A stretch of 64,000 nucleotides of DNA, taken from contig NZ_CP081870.1 in assembly GCF_022170785.1 (NCBI RefSeq), positions 2,282,001 to 2,346,000 of the forward strand, written 5' to 3'. The stretch comes from Rossellomorea marisflavi (GTDB taxonomy: Bacteria > Bacillota > Bacilli > Bacillales > Bacillaceae_B). The notes beneath the pieces are model-generated. The model saw nothing but the letters and a program-made list of their open reading frames with translations. It was not told where the DNA came from and did not search any database. The translations under genes were made by a program, and so were the position numbers. Positions 51,057 through 60,519 of the stretch are shown piece after piece; the first letter of the stretch is position 1; each line of letters begins with the position of its first letter.

Positions 51057-52208
51057 TCAATCAAACTTTTTCTCTTTTTCATAATTATACGTATTAAAAT
51101 TAGTGATCGTCACATCAACATCTGTTGCCTGTAGAGATTTGGCGTTCAGGAAAAAGGCATAGTGGTCCTTCAATTTTTTATATTGCTCAGGGTGACGACG
51201 ATAATACCCGTCTCCTATATGAAGAAGATCTGTTTCCTTCCCGATTCCAAACGTATACAGATCTTTTATATCTTTTTCAATGGACCTCTCGAGTGCTTCC
51301 TTCAATCCGTCATAAGAGGTACTCTTTATAATTTCCACAAGCTCCGCCTGCACATTCAGCGTAAGATCGAATACTGGATCTTTCCCCTTTCCATGGAAGG
51401 ATTTCTTCAGATTGCCTGCCGTCATATAAAACACGGCAACAAGTTCTCCATCCATGTACACATCATAGTTAATCTTACTTTTACTGCTGTTCAGCCAGTT
51501 CGTGAAGATGGCGTCTTCCCCTGAAACCTTTCCTTTATATGAACCGTGCTGGAAAAGATCCAATCCACTGATTAGCAGTGAAGCATTCGTATCGTCACCT
51601 TTCCATGCTTGCCTGTCGATGCTGATGATCGGAAGCATCGCAGCACCCATCGGTTCATTATACTCCCGCCTGAATCTCATCAAACTGGTACCACCGATTT
51701 CCTCCCTAAGGCTTTCGTGATTCTCTTCCGTCAGCAGAACCGTATAGATCGGAGGATAATCATACAGGCCTTTGGCTGCAAACACTTCATCAAGTTTCTC
51801 ATTTGTTGAGAAGAACAGCATATTCGGTCTCAAAGAACGATTACGCCCAAACACCTCCAGTACATCATCGAATGTGTGTTGAAGAACACTTTCCGTGACC
51901 ACCACGGATTTGATGTGTCCATAAAATAGCGTAGGCTTGGATTTTTTATACAGCTTGCCGACAGCAAGATTGATGGTTTTCCCTTTGGAAACCCCGATCA
52001 TGTTCGGGATCGGTTCAGAAGAACGGGTTCCTTCCTGTTTGGCTACGTTCGAGAAGTTCAGTCCTTGCAGATAGATGGTAAACTCCTCTTCTGCTTCATC
52101 ATAGTCCACTCCGATCGCCACGATATAGCTTAGATCCTGTATGTTTTTCAGGCCGGAACACCCGGTCAGGAGGACGAATGAGAAAAAGAGTATCAAGAGC
52201 TTCTTCAT
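51057..52208 (-). CDS. Spore germination lipoprotein, Ger(x)C family
   Basis: The 383-residue protein has a lipoprotein signal with lipobox LLTGC (cysteine 17). The GerC fold follows, recognisable in IVAIGVDYDEAEEEFTIYLQ (quoted up to 20 residues) and LFYGHIKSVVVTESVL and the C-terminal DVDVTITNFN strand. It forms the C subunit of a germinant receptor in the inner spore membrane. The start overlaps the gerA stop (ATGA). Confidence 0.92.
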   Translation of the reverse strand: MKKLLILFFSFVLLTGCSGLKNIQDLSYIVAIGVDYDEAEEEFTIYLQGLNFSNVAKQEGTRSSEPIPNMIGVSKGKTINLAVGKLYKKSKPTLFYGHIKSVVVTESVLQHTFDDVLEVFGRNRSLRPNMLFFSTNEKLDEVFAAKGLYDYPPIYTVLLTEENHESLREEIGGTSLMRFRREYNEPMGAAMLPIISIDRQAWKGDDTNASLLISGLDLFQHGSYKGKVSGEDAIFTNWLNSSKSKINYDVYMDGELVAVFYMTAGNLKKSFHGKGKDPVFDLTLNVQAELVEIIKSTSYDGLKEALERSIEKDIKDLYTFGIGKETDLLHIGDGYYRRHPEQYKKLKDHYAFFLNAKSLQATDVDVTITNFNTYNYEKEKKFD

Positions 52209-53641
52209 CGATCATCGCCCCTCTCTCTCGTCCTGTCATGAGGGCTCGTGGACTTCGTTCTCGTCCTATAAAATTGGATCGGGAGTCGGAGGAATGATTT
52301 GAGTGCTTCTGTTCCGCTGATCGGTGCCACTGACCCGAGATACAAAGATCCAAAAGAAGATTTGGATGCAAGGTAGAGGACGGTCAGGATATAGGAGAGC
52401 AGGATTCCGAGAACCCCGAACAACGTACTCATTAACAACACGATGAAACGGAGGGTGGTCAGACCGCTCTTTAACGATTGATTCACCACGGTGAAAGATG
52501 AGATATAGGTGATGGCACCTACCACGAGCATGGTTGGCGAGGTAAGTCCTGCCCTGATGGCCGCGTCCCCCACAATCAATCCTCCCAGTACCGAAACCGT
52601 CTGCCCAATGGCACGGGGCAGGCGAATACCGGCTTCGTTGAAAAACTCGAAAAGGAACAGAACAATGAACATTTCAAGTGGTGCCGAGAGCGGCAGACCG
52701 AATCGGGACGTAGAGATTGTCGCCACCAGCGGGTATGGGATCTGCTCGATGTTATAGGCGGAAAAAGCGACCCACACGCCTGGTAGAAAGGCAGAAATCA
52801 TCACGGCCAACATTCGCAACAAACGCTCCAGTGACACGAAAAAATAATTGATGTTCATATCTTCTGGTGATTTCACCTGAAGCAAAAGATTGACTGGTGC
52901 GATGGAAGCGGTCGGGCTTCCATCCACCATGAGGGCAAATCTGCCCTGGTTGAGGCTCTCCACGATATAGTCAGGCCTTCCCGTATAATCCAGAGTCGGA
53001 AAAATGGAATATGGATGATCCTCGATGAGTGACTCGAGCTCATGACTGCTTGCCAGTACATCGATGTCGATCCGGTCCAGACGTTCATGAAGCTCGTCCA
53101 AAATCCGCTGATCGAGTACATCCTTCAAGTAGAGGATCGCGATATTCGTCCTGCTTCGCTTCCCAAGAGTCCGTTTTTCCACGGAAAGCGCAGGTGAAGA
53201 AAGTCTTCTTCTCACCAATGAAATATTGGTATTCAAATCTTCGACAAATCCGTCTTTCGGTCCACGAATGGACGTCTCCAAAGCGGATTCCTCTGGAGCA
53301 CGCTTTGGTAGGTCCGCTGCATCAAGGGAAATGATCTCTTCTGAAAACAGAAACAATGCCTTCCCCTCCAACAGCAGATCCGCGAGCTGTTCACTGCTCC
53401 GATCCGTGCGGTCTTCCCCTTGAAATGCCTTTTTTAAATGTTCGATCGGAAATCCTGCTCCCGCCAGTTCAGGAAGGATGTATTGATCAAGATATTGCCG
53501 CTTCACCAAACTGTCAATATAGATCAATTCACACTTCGTCTCCTGAAAAAGGTGATCGACTGCTTGGAAATCATCACTGCTGTTGAATAGTTCTTTCAGC
53601 TCCGCCCGTTTGGAATCCACGGAGGCAATCGGTACTTTCAT
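52205..53641 (-). CDS. Spore germination protein, GerA family (A subunit)
   Basis: The 478-residue protein has a large cytoplasmic N-terminal domain (about 1-240). About five transmembrane segments follow, with the conserved GerA motifs FSAYNIEQIPYPLVATISTS (in part), FFNEAGIRLPRAIGQTVSVL (in part) and GGLIVGDAAI. GerA proteins form the A subunit and channel core of germinant receptors. The start was set at MKVPIAS, with GGAGG upstream, overlapping the gerB stop (ATGA); the open frame continues upstream inside gerB. Which germinant is sensed cannot be predicted. Confidence 0.93.
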   Translation of the reverse strand: MKVPIASVDSKRAELKELFNSSDDFQAVDHLFQETKCELIYIDSLVKRQYLDQYILPELAGAGFPIEHLKKAFQGEDRTDRSSEQLADLLLEGKALFLFSEEIISLDAADLPKRAPEESALETSIRGPKDGFVEDLNTNISLVRRRLSSPALSVEKRTLGKRSRTNIAILYLKDVLDQRILDELHERLDRIDIDVLASSHELESLIEDHPYSIFPTLDYTGRPDYIVESLNQGRFALMVDGSPTASIAPVNLLLQVKSPEDMNINYFFVSLERLLRMLAVMISAFLPGVWVAFSAYNIEQIPYPLVATISTSRFGLPLSAPLEMFIVLFLFEFFNEAGIRLPRAIGQTVSVLGGLIVGDAAIRAGLTSPTMLVVGAITYISSFTVVNQSLKSGLTTLRFIVLLMSTLFGVLGILLSYILTVLYLASKSSFGSLYLGSVAPISGTEALKSFLRLPIQFYRTRTKSTSPHDRTRERGDDR

Positions 53642-54744
53642 GATGCGCTCCCTCCTCCCTTTTTGTGCGCAAGGACCTTTGTGTACAGGGCAGTTGCCAT
53701 AATATAGAGACTGAAGAACGCTACCGTTGCAGGGAAAAACCAATGATACAACACGTAATAGAAATGATAGGTATCCACGTTGATCCACATCATTGATAGG
53801 AACAGGATGTAGATGGGTACAACCACTTTCCAGGACACCCTTGTGCTCCTCAGATTGCGGTTCAAGATACTCCCAAGCAAGAATAAAAAGAGACCGATAC
53901 GGACCAGGGCACCGCATAACCACTGATAAAGGGCGAAGAAATCCATGTGTGTGATGAATTCCCCAATGCCCATGATCCGCCATTGATCATATGCGGGATA
54001 CCTCATACTGGCTGCTTCAGATGGTCCGAATTCCATGATTGCAGCTGATAATGGACCCATGATGAGAATGATGAGGATGAGCCCAAGAACGAGCAGATGG
54101 TGCAGTTTGATCTCTCCTTCACTAAAAGGATGGAGTAGCAGGAACAAGTATAATTCCATAAAACCGCTCAACACATATATACTTCCCTTCAACACCGGCG
54201 ACCATCCTTCCGAGAGGATCGGGAGCAGCAATGAGGGATCCTTCATATCCGTATTGGTGATGGCAATGAAGATCCCGAGCAGCATGACCATCGGGAGGAG
54301 GAGACCTGCAGCCACCGCCATATATTTCACACCAGCCAAGGTGAAGATGAAGCAGGAAACGCCCATGAGGAGGATGATGAGCCATCTGGACACGTCAACC
54401 AAAAAATAAGCCTGAAGCCAAATGACAAGATCAACGAATGTGATGTAGGCGCTAAAGAACAGGAACAGACAGATCGGGATGAAAAACAGGATCCGGACAA
54501 CGGGTTTACTTTCAGTCAGGATGTGCCGCATGATTCCTCCCCTGGGGGACCTCTTAATCGTATACCTGACTGTAAGGATGATGAGGAAGAAGACCGGAAT
54601 GGCTGTGAGGACACTCACCCATCCGTCACGTCCTGCAGCCTGAAGGATATCGGGTATGAGCATCACGTGACTCAGCAAGCCGGTCGAGAGGATGATCAAT
54701 AAGCTTAATTGTCTGGGTATGAGTACGGGCTGTAGTTTGATCAT
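53638..54744 (-). CDS. Spore germination protein, GerB family (B subunit, amino-acid-permease-like)
   Basis: The 368-residue protein has ten hydrophobic segments and the APC-superfamily fold of GerB subunits, which bind the germinant. Typical segments are LIPRQLSLLIILSTGLLSH and the later PAYDQWRIMGIGEFITHMDF (each limited here to 20 residues). The start at MIKLQP has GGAGGC upstream; the frame is open for 40 further codons without a ribosome site. Gene order is B-A-C with coupled junctions. Confidence 0.92.
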   Translation of the reverse strand: MIKLQPVLIPRQLSLLIILSTGLLSHVMLIPDILQAAGRDGWVSVLTAIPVFFLIILTVRYTIKRSPRGGIMRHILTESKPVVRILFFIPICLFLFFSAYITFVDLVIWLQAYFLVDVSRWLIILLMGVSCFIFTLAGVKYMAVAAGLLLPMVMLLGIFIAITNTDMKDPSLLLPILSEGWSPVLKGSIYVLSGFMELYLFLLLHPFSEGEIKLHHLLVLGLILIILIMGPLSAAIMEFGPSEAASMRYPAYDQWRIMGIGEFITHMDFFALYQWLCGALVRIGLFLFLLGSILNRNLRSTRVSWKVVVPIYILFLSMMWINVDTYHFYYVLYHWFFPATVAFFSLYIMATALYTKVLAHKKGGGSAS

Positions 54745-54876
54745 GGCTGCCTCCGGAATCTTGGTTGTTTTATCAAGTTTCCCCGGCAGGTGAAAAACGA
54801 TTCCCTTAATCCACGAAAACCCGAATGAAATGATTCTGATTAGGGTTTTCCTATCGAATTGCATGTGGGCCTGAAC

Positions 54877-54912
54877 GACAAAAGGACCAGCCCTCAGGCT
54901 GGTCCTTTGTCA
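54877..54912 (-). terminator. Intrinsic terminator after the LCP gene
   Basis: On the minus strand AAAGGACCAGCC pairs with GGCTGGTCCTTT and is followed by TGTCGTT. The stem is strong but the U-tract is short. Confidence 0.75.
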
Positions 54913-55866
54913 TTATTGTACTTTCACTTCGTCAGAACTTTTCCCATTAAGGAAGTCTTGAAGTGCTTTAGAATTCGTTTCGAAATTGACCTCCATCACA
55001 TTCCCGACTCCGCTATAATCCGCGAACGTATAAGTGCCTTCGAGAGGAAGTGTGAGTTTGTCTATTTCTTTGTCACTGCCCATCACCACATCTTTGACAA
55101 TCGAAATCTGATCCATTTTGGACATATTCGTTTGGATATATGGCTGTACAGACCCAGCAAGTTTAGGAAGTTTGGTCACTCCCCCGACTGAAAGGACTTC
55201 ATCCTTCAGTGCTGAAATGACTTCCTGCTGACGCTCCACCCGTCCGAAATCCGATTTGGCATCATAGCGGAACCTGGCATAGCCCAGCAGTTCTTTGCCA
55301 TTCAATTTCTGGACGCCCGGTTCAAGTGACACACCGATGTTTTTGGACATGGCATGCTCGACATTCATCTCGATCCCATCTGGTGCAAGAATGTCAACCG
55401 ATTTCTCAAATCCTTTGAAATCTGCAACCATATAATATTGAACATCGATCCCGAAGTTTTCCTTTATGGTCTGGCGGAGAAGTTCAGGTCCACCAAGATA
55501 GAACGCTGTATTCAACTTGTACCCTTTATATCCAGGTATCTGTACGTACATATCCCTCATCAGGGACACGATTTTTGTTTCATTGGTTTTCGGATCGACT
55601 TGAGCGATCATCATGGAATCTGTGCGGGACTTTTCCTCACCCCTGCTGTCAACCCCGAGCAACAGGATATTGATCCGGCCATTCTCGTCTTTTACGCCAT
55701 TGAACTCGTAATTCTCGTCTATTTGATCTCCGCCGGCCGCTTTATATCCACTGTAGAACTGTACAGCGGAGTATCCAACGACAGCTAGGATGATGATCAG
55801 TAAAAATAATATGATCTTTCTTCCGCGTTTTTTCTTCTTCGTTTTGCGATTGATTCGCGAATCCAT
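54913..55866 (-). CDS. LytR-CpsA-Psr (LCP) family wall-polymer ligase
   Basis: The 317-residue protein has a basic cytoplasmic N terminus (KTKKKKRGRK) and one transmembrane helix (residues about 18-38). The LCP domain follows, with the conserved acidic/arginine residues LLGVDSRGEEKSRTDSMMI (19 residues), SLMRDMYVQIPG and ARFRYDAKSDFGRVERQQEV. These enzymes transfer teichoic acid or capsule polymers from undecaprenyl phosphate to peptidoglycan. The chosen ATG has AGGTGAGG upstream. No wall-polymer operon is adjacent. Confidence 0.92.
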   Translation of the reverse strand: MDSRINRKTKKKKRGRKIILFLLIIILAVVGYSAVQFYSGYKAAGGDQIDENYEFNGVKDENGRINILLLGVDSRGEEKSRTDSMMIAQVDPKTNETKIVSLMRDMYVQIPGYKGYKLNTAFYLGGPELLRQTIKENFGIDVQYYMVADFKGFEKSVDILAPDGIEMNVEHAMSKNIGVSLEPGVQKLNGKELLGYARFRYDAKSDFGRVERQQEVISALKDEVLSVGGVTKLPKLAGSVQPYIQTNMSKMDQISIVKDVVMGSDKEIDKLTLPLEGTYTFADYSGVGNVMEVNFETNSKALQDFLNGKSSDEVKVQ

Positions 55867-56139
55867 TTCCTCACCTACTTTTGTGACTTTCAATTACAGA
55901 TGCTGGATGTCTGAATGATAATATAGGAGATTCAAATCTACAATCCTTAGTTAATGGATACTATAGCAGATTTCCCCACCAAAATGTTCAGTCGAACTCC
56001 TATTCTATCATAAAGAATTGGAAAAGTAAGTATGATATTAGTACTTTTTATTCAGGAATTCATACCCTCCCAGCCGTCATTCTTTGTTTTGAAAGCGCGC
56101 ACGTTGGTTGTGTACAACTTGTGACAGAGGGCAGAAGGC

Positions 56140-56577
56140 TCATGATTTTCTTTTGAAGAAACCATACACAAAATGAGCGATGGTCAGATTGAGGATGGCG
56201 GATAGACAAAACGTCGCAAAAGAAGGGCTGCTTTTGATGGATTGCATGATCAACGGACAGAGTAAGCCGTAAACGCACAAGAAAACCACTGCTGCCCCTT
56301 CCGCTCTCCATTTGCTGAAGATTACCCCAAACAGCCATACGGCTCCTAATAAAAAGGCGATATGATTGAACGATGAAGGCAAAGGACCATTCACAGCCAG
56401 GAGGCTCATACCTCCAACGATTGCGACCAGGACTCCTCTGTATGTACCAAGGAAGGACGCAGCAAGGAGTGGCGGCAGACTGATGAGGGTCAAATGTATA
56501 CCGATAAGGTGGATATCCATTAGTCCTGCAGGAATTGCCAGCAGCACAAAGAAAATAAAGATGGCATGCTTATTCAT
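56140..56577 (-). CDS. Small polytopic membrane protein, possibly an ECF transporter S component
   Basis: The 145-residue protein has about five hydrophobic segments and contains LPPLLAASFLGTYRGVLVAI, a pattern reminiscent of S components of ECF vitamin transporters. It lies 48 nt downstream of the ATPase-CbiZ gene in the cobalamin-riboswitch operon, with GGAGGG upstream of its ATG. A role in corrinoid or precursor uptake is inferred from position. No ECF ATPase or EcfT gene is in the window, and it may be unrelated to transport. Confidence 0.5.
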   Translation of the reverse strand: MNKHAIFIFFVLLAIPAGLMDIHLIGIHLTLISLPPLLAASFLGTYRGVLVAIVGGMSLLAVNGPLPSSFNHIAFLLGAVWLFGVIFSKWRAEGAAVVFLCVYGLLCPLIMQSIKSSPSFATFCLSAILNLTIAHFVYGFFKRKS

Positions 56578-56624
56578 ACGAAGTCCCTCCAGTCAAATGG
56601 CGTGTCGACCACAGCAAATTCCAT

Positions 56625-58097
56625 TCACTTCTCTTCCCCTCTTTTATGGTTCTTATAGTTTTGGACTGCCTGCCTGGTCACCTCATGGACCCCCCGGCCA
56701 ATGAGTTTCCCGATTTTCGTTACAGGACCTGCGAACGGATCCTTCTCCCCGTTCTGGGTAGAAGCGATGAGGATGCTGTCCGTCGGTGTCCCCGTTGCGC
56801 TTCCACCTGTACGCGGATCCGTTATCCCTTCATCAAGGAGCGCTTTGACTTTTGCTTCAGTGGATGTTACCAACGCTTCAATAAACGCTTCATCCGTCAA
56901 ATTCCCTTCTATGAAAACCCACAGGTTGATGGTACCGGGAGCATGGTCGGACGGGTGGAGATAGCTGGTCGAAACATCAATGGCGTTACCCGTACCTGCC
57001 GTGACGACGACGAACACCGCCTTATCTCCATCTTCGTATCGTCCATGGGCTGCCAGTGACAAGTCCAATGCCGTCATCATGCCGACGGTACGTGACGGTT
57101 CGAGATCATGTTCTTGAATGAACCTGCGCATGTCCCCTGCATAATCAACATGGTCATAGGTCGGTGAGACCCTCCGATTGACAAAATCGGCATACCAACC
57201 GATACCTGCCCCGCTCACTCCTGAAGACATGCATTTCAAGTGGGCCGGGGCTGCATAATGAATCACATTTTCTCCTATGGAGAGATGATGCGCCCCCATC
57301 TTGGCATGGGCAGCTGCTTCTGCCTCGGGGATGATCATCATTTGAGGTTTGGCCACACTCGGGTGGGCTTGTTTTTGCACCTTCGTGCGGTATACGGATT
57401 CGATGTTTTCTTCTTTGAGCACTTCTTCAGGAAGATGGATGGTTTTCGTTTTACCGTCTTCAAGCAATAAAAGCCGGTCACAGTATAGACTGGCCAGATT
57501 AAGATCGTGGAAGATGGAGATCACCGTCAGACCATCTTCATGTGTTTGCTTCTTAATGAGGTCGAGTAGGGATTTCTGATAGGATAGATCAAGATGATTG
57601 GTGGGCTCATCCAGGAGCAATAATCTCGGCTCCTGAGCAAGGGCTTGTGCAAGGAAGACCCGCTGCCGTTCCCCCCCAGAGAGCTCATGAAGGTATTTGT
57701 CCTTGAACACCCCAACCCCTGTCTGATCCATGACGCGCCCCACCACTTCTTCGTCATATTCGGAAACCGTCTTGAGGAAGCCTTTTTGATGGGCATACCG
57801 GCCAAGCATGACGGTTTCCTTCACCTGGTAAGAAAAAGTGTCTCCCGAAAGCTGGGGAAGGACGGCTACCATACGGGCAAGCTCCTTGGCGTTGTATGCA
57901 TTGATGGATTTTCCGGCAATCTCGATTTTCCCGTCCAGCAACGGAAGAAGACCCGTCATGGCTTTCAATAGCGTCGTCTTACCGCTGCCATTAGGGCCGA
58001 GTATACCAAAGAATTCCGATTCCCCGATGGAGAAGCTGATATCGTCGACGACCTTCCTTCCTTCATATCCGACCGATACGCGGTCTGCCTCCATCAT
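56625..58097 (-). CDS. Cobalamin ABC transporter ATPase fused to adenosylcobinamide amidohydrolase (BtuD-CbiZ)
   Basis: The 490-residue protein has an N-terminal ABC ATPase of the FecE/BtuD type: Walker A GPNGSGKTT near residue 34, signature LSGGERQR near 138, Walker B LLLLDEPTNHLDL, switch histidine FHDLN. From about residue 265 comes a CbiZ domain (SSGVSGAGIGWYADFVNRRV, TAGTGNAIDV, ATGTPTDSILIAS). CbiZ removes the aminopropanol side chain of adenosyl-pseudocobinamide for remodelling. B. subtilis YvrA has the same fusion. The start overlaps the permease stop (ATATGATG). Confidence 0.93.
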   Translation of the reverse strand: MMEADRVSVGYEGRKVVDDISFSIGESEFFGILGPNGSGKTTLLKAMTGLLPLLDGKIEIAGKSINAYNAKELARMVAVLPQLSGDTFSYQVKETVMLGRYAHQKGFLKTVSEYDEEVVGRVMDQTGVGVFKDKYLHELSGGERQRVFLAQALAQEPRLLLLDEPTNHLDLSYQKSLLDLIKKQTHEDGLTVISIFHDLNLASLYCDRLLLLEDGKTKTIHLPEEVLKEENIESVYRTKVQKQAHPSVAKPQMMIIPEAEAAAHAKMGAHHLSIGENVIHYAAPAHLKCMSSGVSGAGIGWYADFVNRRVSPTYDHVDYAGDMRRFIQEHDLEPSRTVGMMTALDLSLAAHGRYEDGDKAVFVVVTAGTGNAIDVSTSYLHPSDHAPGTINLWVFIEGNLTDEAFIEALVTSTEAKVKALLDEGITDPRTGGSATGTPTDSILIASTQNGEKDPFAGPVTKIGKLIGRGVHEVTRQAVQNYKNHKRGEEK

Positions 58098-59152
58098 ATG
58101 GACGCCCTCCTTTTCTTCAGAAGAATATAAGCAAATATCGGGGCCCCCACTAGAGAAGTGATGACTCCGATCGGCAGCTCAGTCGGAGCGATGATGGTCC
58201 TCGATACAAGATCAGCCAGCACGAGGAAACCTCCACCCGTAAGCACTGATAATGGTAGGAGATGAACATGGTCATGACCGACAATCCTGCGAAGGAAATG
58301 AGGCACCACCAAGCCGACAAACCCGATCGTACCGGAAACGGCTACAGCCGCCCCTGTGAGGATGCTTCCGGAGATGAGGATCATGAGCTTCCTTTTCTGG
58401 ACCGATATCCCGATGTAGCGTGCCTGATCCTCCCCGAAACTCATCCCGTTCAACTCTTTGGCATTGAGCAGCAGCAAAAGGACGCCGACCACGAAGAATG
58501 GCAGAACGATCCCCACATACTCCCAGCCTCTCATGGACACGCTTCCGAGTAGCCATCCGATGATTTGTCTCAATTCCTCCCCTGTGAGTGCAATCATAAG
58601 GGAGATGAAAGATCCCAGGAACGAACTGAAGATGATGCCCGTGAGGATGATGGTCTCCACCTTCATCGTCCTTTCGACCTTTTGAGCAAACCACAGGACG
58701 ATAAAGATGGTCACGATGGAAAACAGGATGCTTAGAAATGGAAGGGTGAATGGGCCGATGAACGGGATTGTCAGATGGAAAAAGAGCGTCACCACTGCTC
58801 CCACTGATGCTCCGGAAGAAACGCCCAGCGTGTATGGATCGGCAAGGGGATTCCGCAAGAGACCTTGAAAAGAAGCTCCCGCAACAGCAAGGGAGCTTCC
58901 TACAATCATGGCCAACAGGACTCTTGGAAGCCTGATGGAATAAACGATATTAATGAACATCTGATCTACCTCTGGAGGAACATCTCTGCCAGTCATTTTC
59001 GCCCCGATGATCTGGATGATATCCAAGAACGGGACGCGGATTGTACCGACTGAGATGGCGACCAATATAGAAATGATAAGGAATGCAAATGACGCAGCGT
59101 AACTGATCCAAATTTTATTCGTTGAATAGCTCCGGATAGACCGCTTTGGCAA
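58094..59152 (-). CDS. btuC: Cobalamin ABC transporter permease (FecCD family)
   Basis: The 352-residue integral membrane protein has about ten segments and the FecCD motifs RLPRVLLAMIVGSSLAVAGA (20 residues), RNPLADPYTLGVSSGASVGA, and GFVGLVVPHFLRRIVGHDH, the loop that contacts the ATPase. The start is TTG with AAGGAG nine bases upstream, so the first 38 nt overlap the btuF 3' end. Iron-siderophore permeases share the family, but riboswitch and CbiZ context indicate cobalamin. Confidence 0.9.
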   Translation of the reverse strand: MPKRSIRSYSTNKIWISYAASFAFLIISILVAISVGTIRVPFLDIIQIIGAKMTGRDVPPEVDQMFINIVYSIRLPRVLLAMIVGSSLAVAGASFQGLLRNPLADPYTLGVSSGASVGAVVTLFFHLTIPFIGPFTLPFLSILFSIVTIFIVLWFAQKVERTMKVETIILTGIIFSSFLGSFISLMIALTGEELRQIIGWLLGSVSMRGWEYVGIVLPFFVVGVLLLLLNAKELNGMSFGEDQARYIGISVQKRKLMILISGSILTGAAVAVSGTIGFVGLVVPHFLRRIVGHDHVHLLPLSVLTGGGFLVLADLVSRTIIAPTELPIGVITSLVGAPIFAYILLKKRRASI

Positions 59153-60065
59153 TTTCCTCTACTCCTTCTACGATCCTCGGACCTGAACGGGTCACAAGAT
59201 CGGTGTTCACATCATGCACTTCTTTACCCTTGACGGCTTGTACGTCCTTCCATGCGCTGCGGTCTAGGACTTGTTGGACGGCTTGCTCACCGTAAGTCGT
59301 GATGATGAGGTCAGGATTTTTTGCGAGTACGTCTTCTTCACTCACTTTGATCCAGCCTTCTTGATCTCCCATTACATTATCGGCATTGATGGTCGCAAGC
59401 ATTTCATCCACAAAGGTATTCTTCCCGGTGGAATAGATTTCAGGCTCTCCGGACACTTCCACATATACGCTTTTCTTCTCTTTTACAGAAGCGGTTTTTT
59501 CTTTAATCGAGTCGATCCCGTCTTTCATGTCTGAAACGACCTTTTCCGCTTCTTCATTCTTCCCGACAAGCTTCCCGATATTCTCGATTGTTGTATAAAC
59601 TTTATCAAAGCTCGACGCATCACGTACGACATATACAGGAATACCAGAATCCCTGATTTGATCAAGACCGGCTTTTGCTGATACAGCCGTGGATTCATGG
59701 GCAAGGACCAGGTCCGGTTTCATCCCTACGATCTTCTCGACGTTGAATTCCATTCCACCGATCTTCTCGATATCTGCCGCTTCTTCCGGATAGTTATCAA
59801 AATCGGTCACTCCGACGACGCTGTCTCCGAGCCCCAATTCAAAAAGGATCTCCGTATTACTTGGGATCAGGGTGACAATCTTTTCGGGTGCTTTCTCAAG
59901 GGTGATATCATCCCCGAGTGCATCCTCTACCGTGACAGGTTTGGATGCTGATTCACTGCTTTTTTCAGAGGTTTTTTCCTCTGCTTTGTTGTCTGTCGTT
60001 CCACATGCTGTCAATAATCCAAGCGCTAGGAACAGGGCTAATACGATCTTGATTGAATGTTTCAA
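59115..60065 (-). CDS. btuF: Cobalamin-binding lipoprotein of an ABC transporter
   Basis: The 316-residue protein has a lipoprotein signal with lipobox LLTAC (cysteine 21), then an acidic linker and a helical-backbone class III binding-protein fold. Characteristic segments are KIVTLIPSNTEILFELGLG (19 residues), GMKPDLVLAHES and the C-terminal TRSGPRIVEGVEE. The start is TTG with AAGGAGG upstream. It is the first gene after the cobalamin riboswitch and corresponds to B. subtilis YvrC. Confidence 0.9.
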   Translation of the reverse strand: MKHSIKIVLALFLALGLLTACGTTDNKAEEKTSEKSSESASKPVTVEDALGDDITLEKAPEKIVTLIPSNTEILFELGLGDSVVGVTDFDNYPEEAADIEKIGGMEFNVEKIVGMKPDLVLAHESTAVSAKAGLDQIRDSGIPVYVVRDASSFDKVYTTIENIGKLVGKNEEAEKVVSDMKDGIDSIKEKTASVKEKKSVYVEVSGEPEIYSTGKNTFVDEMLATINADNVMGDQEGWIKVSEEDVLAKNPDLIITTYGEQAVQQVLDRSAWKDVQAVKGKEVHDVNTDLVTRSGPRIVEGVEEIAKAVYPELFNE

Positions 60066-60095
60066 TCGTTTCTCCTCCTTATTCGTTCCAGGCGA

Positions 60096-60124
60096 AAGAA
60101 AAACATCCCTGCAACAGGGATGTT
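60096..60124 (-). terminator. Terminator of the cobalamin riboswitch
   Basis: On the minus strand AACATCCCTG pairs with CAGGGATGTT across a three-base loop and is followed by TTTCTTTC, about 30 nt before btuF. Confidence 0.85.
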
Positions 60125-60177
60125 AGTGTAAAATGCATCAAGCACCGTACACCCTTCTATCCGCGTAGACGGTGTGA

Positions 60178-60345
60178 TCAGAACATGGGCAGGTCTCCTG
60201 GCTCATGAGTATGCGCTTCCTCGCCTTCCCATTTCTCAGAAACAGTGGCGTTGAAGGAGCAAACCCATTTACAGTGGCGGGACCGCGCCGGAGTTGAACC
60301 GGCTTCCCTATTATGAGGCGTCAAGCGCCTCACCCATGATCGTTA
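60178..60345 (-). ncRNA. Cobalamin riboswitch
   Basis: The minus strand shows the conserved core: GGGAAGCCGGTTCAACTCCG, then GCGGTCCCGCCACTGTAA (B12 box), then GAGCCAGGAGACCTGCCC near the 3' end. It sits before btuF with a terminator between, so transporter expression should fall when adenosylcobalamin is abundant. Confidence 0.97.
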
Positions 60346-60456
60346 TGTAAGATTATCCACTCAGAATTATACACAAGTTTACAAGGATAGTGAATCTTTT
60401 TTCACATCCAGCATGTCGAATGCCGTCTTCTAAGGGCTTTGAGAATCCATTCGTGA

Positions 60457-60462
60457 TATAAT
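60457..60462 (+). promoter_or_regulatory. Extended -10 promoter of padR
   Basis: TGATATAAT provides a TGn extended -10 with a perfect TATAAT; no good -35 hexamer is visible. It lies about 60 nt before the padR start. Confidence 0.5.
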
Positions 60463-60519
60463 GGACCATATTGAGAGATTCATCGGCCCAGCGCGTCAAC
60501 ATGATAAGGAGTTTTTTTT

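Noticed and set aside
56060-56338. Minus-strand frame overlapping the small membrane protein gene of the B12 operon
   Set aside because: It is out of frame with the hydrophobic, ribosome-site-preceded gene and has no coding character of its own.
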